From CAYXPG01 sp964564845 (GTDB lineage: Bacteria; Planctomycetota; Phycisphaerae; Sedimentisphaerales; Anaerobacaceae): DNA of 39,161 bases. The stretch is from the NCBI GenBank assembly GCA_964564845.1, contig CAZMCN010000004.1:1-39161 (forward strand). The letters are read 5' to 3'. Below are positions 33,714-39,161 of this stretch, one piece after another. Both the position numbers and the translations under genes were made by a program. Under the pieces are notes generated by a model. The model did no database searches. It saw only the letters and a list, made by a program, of their open reading frames with translations, and was not told the DNA's origin. How positions within the stretch are numbered: the stretch's first letter is position 1; each line of letters opens with the position of its first letter.

Positions 33714-33743
33714 GGTGATTATCTTTTTGCAGGAACTGAGTTA

Positions 33744-34013
33744 ATGGACAGTACTTTCGCTCTTTATCTCGGCCGAAACGCACTCGAAACGATTCTGATT
33801 ATCTCGGCCCCTATCCTGCTGACCTGTATGGCGGTCGGTGTAGTGGTAACTCTGCTCCAGGCAGTTACTTCCATACGCGATATGACATTAACGATAGTGC
33901 CCAAGCTTATGGCTGTGGGCGCCGTTATAATACTTTCCAGCGGTTGGATGCTGCAGGTAATGCTCCGTTTTACAAATGAAATTTTCAGCCATATCCAGAA
34001 CATTGGGCACTGA
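33744..34013 (+). CDS. fliQ: Flagellar export gate protein FliQ
   Basis: An 89-residue protein with two membrane helices (about 15-38 and 50-72). The first includes VGVVVTLLQAVTSIRDMTLT, and TIVPKL lies between them. It wraps the FliP-FliR channel. AGGAACTGAG precedes the ATG. The gap to fliR is three bases. Confidence 0.93.
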   Translation: MDSTFALYLGRNALETILIISAPILLTCMAVGVVVTLLQAVTSIRDMTLTIVPKLMAVGAVIILSSGWMLQVMLRFTNEIFSHIQNIGH

Positions 34014-34016
34014 TTT

Positions 34017-34769
34017 ATGGAACTTATGGTCGAAAAACTGCTTGGCTTTGTACTGGTAGTAACAAGAATATCAGCTTTTTTTTTAGCGATTCCCATCTTT
34101 GGCTGGAAAAGCATCCCCGTTAGAATCAAAGTCTCAACAACTTTGCTGCTGGCTGTTTTTTTCACGATGATAAGCCCTTTGGCTGTCAGGCCGGGCAGCA
34201 TTTGTGTAACGGAAGCGATATTGTTGATAGCCAATGAAGCCACTTATGGTTTAGCCCTCTCAGTTACTGTTACCCTTGTATTTTCCGCAGTCAAACTCTC
34301 AGGCCGGATTATCGAACGACAAATGGGTCTGGCTATGGCAGAGGTTCTGGACCCCCTTACCGGCGAAAGAGACCAGCCGATGGGAATGCTGCTCGAAATG
34401 ATATTTATAATCCTTTTTCTAAGTGCCAACGGCCATCATTTTTTTTTGCTGATTATTTCCAGAGGTTACGAAACATTTCCAGCAGGAACCATCCCGACAA
34501 TCCCCGTATTGGCCGGCGGAGTAATTGAAGCAGGCTCAGCAATGTTAATGGCCGGCCTGAGACTCGCCGCTCCGATACTGGCCGCCTTTCTGGTGTTGAT
34601 GGTCGTGCTGGCCGTGCTGGCACGAATCGTTCCGGAAATGAATATCCTCTTTATCAGCCTGCCGCTGCGCGTTGGGATGGGATTATTAATGGTAACCGTT
34701 TTTTTGCCGTTTATTAACGCATTCGTGGCTGAATTTGCCGACTGGATGGGCAAACTGCTGCCCTTGTAA
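34017..34769 (+). CDS. fliR: Flagellar export gate protein FliR
   Basis: A 250-residue polytopic protein with about six membrane segments and the FliR blocks RISAFFLAIPIFG, GLAMAEVLDPLTGE and PEMNILFISLPLRVG. It is the single-copy plug-and-seal subunit of the gate. It ends 217 bp before flhB; that gap holds an unrelated dispersed repeat. Confidence 0.94.
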   Translation: MELMVEKLLGFVLVVTRISAFFLAIPIFGWKSIPVRIKVSTTLLLAVFFTMISPLAVRPGSICVTEAILLIANEATYGLALSVTVTLVFSAVKLSGRIIERQMGLAMAEVLDPLTGERDQPMGMLLEMIFIILFLSANGHHFFLLIISRGYETFPAGTIPTIPVLAGGVIEAGSAMLMAGLRLAAPILAAFLVLMVVLAVLARIVPEMNILFISLPLRVGMGLLMVTVFLPFINAFVAEFADWMGKLLPL

Positions 34770-34806
34770 ACTAAAAATTCCTAACAAAATGAAACCGCAG
34801 GATTTT

Positions 34807-34881
34807 GTCATTGCGAGCGAAGCGAAGCAATCTCAATTCTTAAACTTGAGATTGCTGCGTCGCCGCGCTCCTCGCAATGAC
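34807..34881. repeat. Dispersed REP-like palindrome (VIASEAKQS type) between fliR and flhB
   Basis: A 75-bp imperfect palindrome opening with GTCATTGCGAGCGAAGCGAA and closing with CTCGCAATGAC; inner arms CAATCTCAA and TTGAGATTG. This repeat type is spread in many bacterial genomes and metagenomes, and its mis-translation gives the phrase VIASEAKQS. It would form a large hairpin in the mRNA between fliR and flhB. Confidence 0.92.
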
Positions 34882-34986
34882 ATTTTTGGCCATTTCTTCA
34901 TTTTATTAGACGCTCTAAAAAGCGCAGCTTTAAATTTAACAATCTGTTCTTACCTTACATTTTTCGTTTCCTGACAGGTACAAAAT

Positions 34987-36051
34987 ATGCCAGAGAAGCC
35001 GGTTGCTGAAAAAACTGAACAGCCAACCCCAAGGAAGCTCAGAAGAGCCAGAGAAAAAGGACAGGTCCCGCAAAGCCAGGAGCTGCCCTCGGCAGTCTCG
35101 GTTATAGTACTCGTATTGATACTCGCTCTAATGGCGCCGACGCTTATGAACTGGCTGAATACACAAATGAAACAGGGCATGTCGTGTGAATCGGGCATCT
35201 TTGCCGACAACAAAACATTTATAAACTTCATCAATGCAAAAATTGTCAACTTTATGCTCGTTCTCTCTCCTGTTTTCGCAGCACTTTTTGCCGGTTCGGT
35301 AATGGCCTGTATCGCTGTCGGCGGTCTGAACTTCGCACCGCAGGCAATAAACCTCAAACTCAATGCAATAAATCCCGCCGAAGGGTTCCAAAAGCTCATA
35401 AACGCCCGCTCAGCGGTTCGCCTTTGTATATCCATTGCAAAATTACTTTTTGTCTCAATCATCGTCTGGATGTATCTTAGCAGCAAACTCGACGCCCTCG
35501 CAGCCCTTCGATGGGCATGGTCGGCAAAAATAATGACATTTACCGCAAAAATAATATTCGGCCTGTGCATACGGATTTGCATCGCACTGCTGGTCATAGC
35601 TGCTATAGACGTCTTCTACCAAAAATGGAAATACATACAGGATTTGAAGATGACACGACAGGAATTAAAAGAAGACCACAAAGACACATACGGCTCACCG
35701 CTGGTTAAAAGTCGAATCCGAAGAGTCCAGATAGAGATGACCAGAAAGCGTATGCTCCAGGAAGTCCCAAAAGCCAACGTGGTACTTGTGAACCCGAAAC
35801 ACGTAGCCGTTGCGCTGCGCTACGAAGCCGGCACGATGGATTCCCCCATCGTTGTTGCCAAAGGCGCAGACCTCCTGGCAGAAAAAATAAGAGAAATCGC
35901 ACGTGCCTACGGTGTGCCTATTATAAGAAGGCCGGAATTGGCCAGAACAATATACTCTACAGTGGATGTCAACTCCCCCATACCACAAAGCTTATACGTC
36001 GCAGTGGCAGAAGTGCTCGCTCTGATTTATCGACTGCGCCATAGAAGATAA
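34987..36051 (+). CDS. flhB: Flagellar export switch protein FlhB
   Basis: A 354-residue protein. The N-terminus EKTEQPTPRKLRRAREKGQV is the signature, with four membrane helices between about 33 and 215 and a cytosolic domain. The self-cleavage site, usually NPTH, is NPKH here (Asn269-Pro270-Lys271-His272). Cleavage after the Asn switches export from hook to filament, with FliK as the trigger. The sequence ends normally. flhA, usually next, is absent; instead fliD converges from the other strand. Confidence 0.95.
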   Translation: MPEKPVAEKTEQPTPRKLRRAREKGQVPQSQELPSAVSVIVLVLILALMAPTLMNWLNTQMKQGMSCESGIFADNKTFINFINAKIVNFMLVLSPVFAALFAGSVMACIAVGGLNFAPQAINLKLNAINPAEGFQKLINARSAVRLCISIAKLLFVSIIVWMYLSSKLDALAALRWAWSAKIMTFTAKIIFGLCIRICIALLVIAAIDVFYQKWKYIQDLKMTRQELKEDHKDTYGSPLVKSRIRRVQIEMTRKRMLQEVPKANVVLVNPKHVAVALRYEAGTMDSPIVVAKGADLLAEKIREIARAYGVPIIRRPELARTIYSTVDVNSPIPQSLYVAVAEVLALIYRLRHRR

Positions 36052-36109
36052 AGTAAGAAAAAGGTAGAAAAGATTAAAAACTAACTCATCTGCCCTGCCG
36101 ATTTGCCTT

Positions 36110-38509
36110 TTACAAATTCTCCAGCACACTTGACATCAACATGTTCACCGTGCTGTATTGTTGCTGCAATAACGTTAAAGTTTTCTCCAGACGGGCAAAT
36201 TTTGCGACAAGTCTTGCCTCTACGTCTTCGAGGCGGGATTCCTCTCTCTCAATTGTAGATTCCATTTGCTTTATCTTGTCGTCAAGGGTGTCGGCGCTGA
36301 TGTCCAGACGCCCGTCAGCTTCCAGTATTGTCTCAAGCAAATCCTCCAGCGACCCTGCAACGCCCTGCTTGACCCGGACTGTGGCCGTAAAAGTATCATT
36401 CACACTCAAATCCACAGTAAGCTGAAGACTGTTCTCCGGGTATAAAGGGTACCCATTGTCATCGAAATCGCTGTTGAATGTTACAAGATTGCCGGCCCAG
36501 GTCTGTGCATCACGCCAGGTTGACTCTGAGGCAAGTTTGATTTTGGCGCTAACGACTTGATTGTTTTCCACTTCCACCTCAACATCATAAACACCAGCGG
36601 TCGTATATCTGTCGCTGGCAGCATAAAAATCGATGGTATCACTATCACTGTTGCCGGATTTGGTGGCTCCAAGCAATTCAAGAACACCGGTAAAATCTTC
36701 AGCAACTGCATCATTGAAATCATTTGTATCCAGCACCATTTGTCCCTGACCGTTAAAAGAAAGACCTATGTCACTGACTTGAACGAAACTGTCTATCGTC
36801 TCGTCAAAACCGTCAATTATGCCAATAAACGAACTGTGGGCCTGAGACTCCATAAGCGAAACAGCAATATCAGTGCTCAATATGCCCATTTTTTTTGTCT
36901 CGGCATTGTACTCGGTGTTTTCCTCTAAAAAAGTTACTAAGACGTTATAGGCATTAATCATACCCTGGACTTTGCCGAGAACCGCAGAGGTGTTTCTGCT
37001 GATAGTTATTTTAACCGATTCATCCGCTTCGGTAACATCGTGAAGTTTCAGTGTTACGCCTGTCAGTGCGTCGCTGATGCTGTTGCTGTTTCTACTTATC
37101 CAGCCGTCACTTCCTTTTGTCGTCTCCGCAATCGTAACAGAAGTCGGTCCGGTAAGAGCAGTGGCATCAATTGAAATCATACTAGCATCGCCTAAACTAC
37201 TGAGAAATTCAAATGTCACATCTCCGGTCTCTAAACCCTGGGAACCACATGTCACTGTTATATCACCGGGATTAACGGTTGACAATGCGTCAATGGCAGC
37301 TTGAACATCGGCTTGGTTAGCATTATGCGCTATCTCTCCGGTCGTTTGGCCACGATAAGTTAAGTGATAGTGACCGGAACTTGGTGAAATATCCGCACTC
37401 AGCGTTTGCAGCTCGGCAGCCATGTCTGAGGGATACCCATCTATTTTAATCTTCGAACTCTGAGCATCCTGAGTTTCGATAAAATCGCCCGGTGCCAAAT
37501 TCGGAGTATCTGCAACTGTGCTGCCGCCCTCTTTTGAAACCGCCATTGTCGGCAAAGTCAAAGTAGCTGCAGAACCGCCGGCGTTGTACGTCAAATCAAT
37601 TGAAAGACCGCTTTCGCCGGAGCTAACGTCACTCAGAACAATTTTGCCATCCTTAAAAGTCGCTTTGGCAATCCCGTCAAATGCCTCGTTAATCCTCAAA
37701 ATAAGGTGCTTAATAGTTGTGTTTTCGGTAAGAGTTAAATCTACCTGAGCTATTGCGGTACCGCTATGGTTTGTGCCGGTTATTTCAATAACTTCACCGC
37801 CTTCAAGAGGATTTTCTCCAAATTGGTCAAGCTCTATAATTTTGGTAGTCAAAGCGGCATTTTGGTCGTCATTAGTAAGCGTTGAGCCGGCCTGCCATAC
37901 CTCAGTGCTGCTTGAATTGATGGAGATTTGGTAATCCTCACCGGTCTCCTGGCCGCTCAGCATTAAATGATATTTGCCTCCCTGGTACAGCAAACTCGCT
38001 GTAACGCCGGGATTGACCGGCGAATCGTTTATCAGATTGACCATATCTTCAAGTGTGGTCTCATTCCTCACAGTATTTATGACACATTCCTTATTGTTAT
38101 ACGAAAAAATAAAAACGCCGTTATCCGCCTCGTCCGTCCACACATAATCTGTCTCAAAATCAAAACTGGAATTGTTGTGTATCCACGTGTCGGCTGTCGC
38201 CAACTGATTTATTTCGATTGAATGTGAGCCGGGATTCGCATCCGACGATGCACCGACAGTTAGTATATCGGTATCACTCGAACTTGTGTTATAAGTCTCT
38301 AAAGTGCCGGCATTGGAAAGACTGCCCACTGCCGTGTCCAGCGCCTTAACTTTGCTCCGCAGTTCGTCAAGCGCTGTTGCTTGTTTCTCATAGCTACCTT
38401 TTTTAACCTGATATGTTGCAAGTCTTTGGCTGTTAACTATCATCAGTTGTTTAACAAGTTCAGCCGTATCAATACCGGTCATCAAGCCTGGAAGTCTTAA
38501 ATCGGCCAT
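36110..38509 (-). CDS. fliD: Flagellar filament cap protein FliD with extra domains
   Basis: A 799-residue cap protein, much longer than most (about 450-660). FliD_N starts at once (LPGLMTGIDTAELVKQLM) and FliD_C occupies about 475-799, ending in a long coiled coil. The middle is enlarged. At about 366-468 lies a domain with SGHYHLTYRGQTTGEI, NQADVQAAIDALS and PTSVTIAETTKG, which resembles repeat units of large planctomycete surface proteins. It is preceded by at least one beta-rich segment. The cap may therefore display adhesin-like parts. A sigma-28-like site lies upstream, and FlhB converges. Confidence 0.94.
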   Translation of the reverse strand: MADLRLPGLMTGIDTAELVKQLMIVNSQRLATYQVKKGSYEKQATALDELRSKVKALDTAVGSLSNAGTLETYNTSSSDTDILTVGASSDANPGSHSIEINQLATADTWIHNNSSFDFETDYVWTDEADNGVFIFSYNNKECVINTVRNETTLEDMVNLINDSPVNPGVTASLLYQGGKYHLMLSGQETGEDYQISINSSSTEVWQAGSTLTNDDQNAALTTKIIELDQFGENPLEGGEVIEITGTNHSGTAIAQVDLTLTENTTIKHLILRINEAFDGIAKATFKDGKIVLSDVSSGESGLSIDLTYNAGGSAATLTLPTMAVSKEGGSTVADTPNLAPGDFIETQDAQSSKIKIDGYPSDMAAELQTLSADISPSSGHYHLTYRGQTTGEIAHNANQADVQAAIDALSTVNPGDITVTCGSQGLETGDVTFEFLSSLGDASMISIDATALTGPTSVTIAETTKGSDGWISRNSNSISDALTGVTLKLHDVTEADESVKITISRNTSAVLGKVQGMINAYNVLVTFLEENTEYNAETKKMGILSTDIAVSLMESQAHSSFIGIIDGFDETIDSFVQVSDIGLSFNGQGQMVLDTNDFNDAVAEDFTGVLELLGATKSGNSDSDTIDFYAASDRYTTAGVYDVEVEVENNQVVSAKIKLASESTWRDAQTWAGNLVTFNSDFDDNGYPLYPENSLQLTVDLSVNDTFTATVRVKQGVAGSLEDLLETILEADGRLDISADTLDDKIKQMESTIEREESRLEDVEARLVAKFARLEKTLTLLQQQYSTVNMLMSSVLENL

Positions 38510-38790
38510 AACCTGACTCCTAATCCATGTTCCTCTTACGTCCCGTCTCTGAGCAACTTACCTTATTTTCTATAGCCCTTACTTTTATTGTCGGCAGGAA
38601 TACTATGAACCTAAAGTCTCATATTTATTTACTCACCGTCCCTTCACCGCTGCGGTCAAATTCATAACGCCTAACTTCATCGAGAACGCTGCCGAACGTC
38701 TGAAATGCCGATATTATTGGGCCTTTTCTTTATAAAAATGTGCCGGTGCAAAACAAAAATCCCGCACTGCATCCGGTGAAATCATCTCAA
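38510..38790. other. Gap between the FlgN-like gene and fliD
   Basis: 281 bp holding the fliD promoter candidate and a broken minus-strand frame: a short ATG frame (MISPDAVRD...) after the FlgN-like stop, continued in another frame as QTFGSVLDEVRRYEFDRSG. If one base changed, a peptide of about 53 residues would result. Not called as a gene. Confidence 0.35.
38588..38614 (-). promoter_or_regulatory. Sigma-28-like promoter of fliD
   Basis: On the minus strand TTAGGTTC, 11 bases, GCCGACAA. Each box differs by one base from the fliC promoter of this window, with the same spacing. It lies about 80 bp before the fliD ATG. Confidence 0.6.
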
Positions 38791-39141
38791 TCAGCCGCCT
38801 TTACCACGATATGCTTTGACAGTTTTTCGCCCGCTCCTGACACGCCTTAACTGTTTGCCAAGTTTACCTTTATGCGCCGCAATCATAAGTGTCAGCTCCC
38901 TGTATAACTTTGCTACACGCTCACGATCTGTGTTAAACTTATCCTGCTCAAATGCCTCGGGGCCCCCCAAACACGAGCTATCGCGTCTGGGGGCCTCCTT
39001 TGCTATGGTGATTTCTTCTATGATTGAGTTGGCTCGCCGGGCTAACGCTTCAACACCGCGGTAATCGCTTTTGCGAACCAGTTCTATCTGTCTTCTCAAC
39101 AGCCCTTCCAGCTCCTCCATTTGCGATGACAATCGCGGCAC
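38791..39141 (-). CDS. FlgN-like flagellar chaperone, possibly truncated by the window edge
   Basis: About 116 residues of helical protein. The N-terminal part (MEELEGLLRRQIELVRKSDYRGVEAL in parts) and the C-terminal LYRELTLMIAAHKGKLGKQLRR helix resemble FlgN, which protects FlgK and FlgL before export. GTG 39141 has no clear ribosome binding site and the frame stays open to the window end, so the true start may lie outside. About 14 residues between the two helices (about 48-62) are translated from palindromic element copy E. Assignment is moderate; FliT-like or an unrelated helical protein is possible. Confidence 0.6.
   Translation of the reverse strand: MPRLSSQMEELEGLLRRQIELVRKSDYRGVEALARRANSIIEEITIAKEAPRRDSSCLGGPEAFEQDKFNTDRERVAKLYRELTLMIAAHKGKLGKQLRRVRSGRKTVKAYRGKGG
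38959..38998. repeat. Palindromic element copy E, inside the FlgN-like gene
   Basis: Plus strand: outer arm GGGGCC, stem CCCCAAACAC, loop GAGCTATC, stem GCGTCTGGGG, outer arm GGCCTCC, with two stem mismatches. It is translated on the minus strand as about 14 residues (EAPRRDSSCLGGPE) between two helices of the FlgN-like protein. Confidence 0.85.
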
Positions 39142-39161
39142 ATCTTTGCCGTCAAAGCTTG

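Noticed and set aside
34735..34974. 79-codon plus frame with the phrase VIASEAKQS
   Set aside because: It is a translation of the dispersed REP-like repeat, a known annotation artefact.
36052..36109. Possible bidirectional terminator between flhB and fliD
   Set aside because: No stem of useful length was found.

Overview
The window is about 39 kb of a bacterial chromosome dominated by a flagellar gene region. The most likely source is a planctomycete, probably a Phycisphaerae-type organism. This is inference from several traits together: TPR-linked GT41 and GT9 glycosyltransferases, a FliD carrying a repeat domain I associate with planctomycete surface proteins, a PheT without its tRNA-binding (EMAP) domain, and a MotE-like gene next to motAB. 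No rRNA, tRNA, CRISPR array or transposase was seen.

Layout. 1-417: an octamer tandem repeat and an AT-rich leader. 418-2111: an aminopropyltransferase-like membrane protein split into two adjacent genes. 2112-2926: a probably frameshifted small gene and the promoter of the next unit. 2927-6675: a peptide-use cluster (OPT transporter, a small membrane/coiled-coil protein, and an exported bleomycin-hydrolase-like peptidase). 6724-8739 (-): pheT. 8830-13416 (-): two paralogous TPR-GT41 glycosyltransferases around a small methyltransferase. 13608-15415 (-): fliS and flagellin fliC. 15836-20630: a TPR-GT9 glycosyltransferase, a B12-type radical SAM enzyme and a methyltransferase. 20676-22493 (-): fliK. 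22978-32264 (+): flgBC-fliEFGHIJ-motE-like-motA-motB-motB2. 32421-36051 (+): fliOPQR-flhB. 36110-39141 (-): fliD and a FlgN-like chaperone.

Regulation can be partly read. Three sites match the sigma-54 GG-N10-GC pattern: before flgB, before fliO and, divergently, before fliK. One near-consensus sigma-28 site precedes fliC, and weaker ones precede the GT41 operon and fliD. This suggests a two-tier cascade: RpoN for basal body, export gate and hook length; FliA for filament, cap and flagellin modification. The glycosyltransferases and methyltransferases around fliC probably decorate flagellin. fliL, fliM, fliN, flhA and the rod and hook genes are not in the window.

The least expected feature is a family of about 40-bp palindromes in six places (2148-2221, 2864-2903, 11504-11541, 13996-14034, 21895-21937, 38959-38998). 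All share a 10-bp stem, an 8-nt loop close to GANNTANT and GC-rich outer arms. Two stem versions keep pairing through compensatory changes. Three copies sit just upstream of a ribosome binding site; three are translated in frame inside proteins (a FliK linker, the FlgN-like protein and a hypothetical protein), as Rickettsia palindromic elements are. A different, widespread repeat (the one often mis-translated as VIASEAKQS) lies between fliR and flhB. A second MotB-like gene appears to start at a CTG codon.
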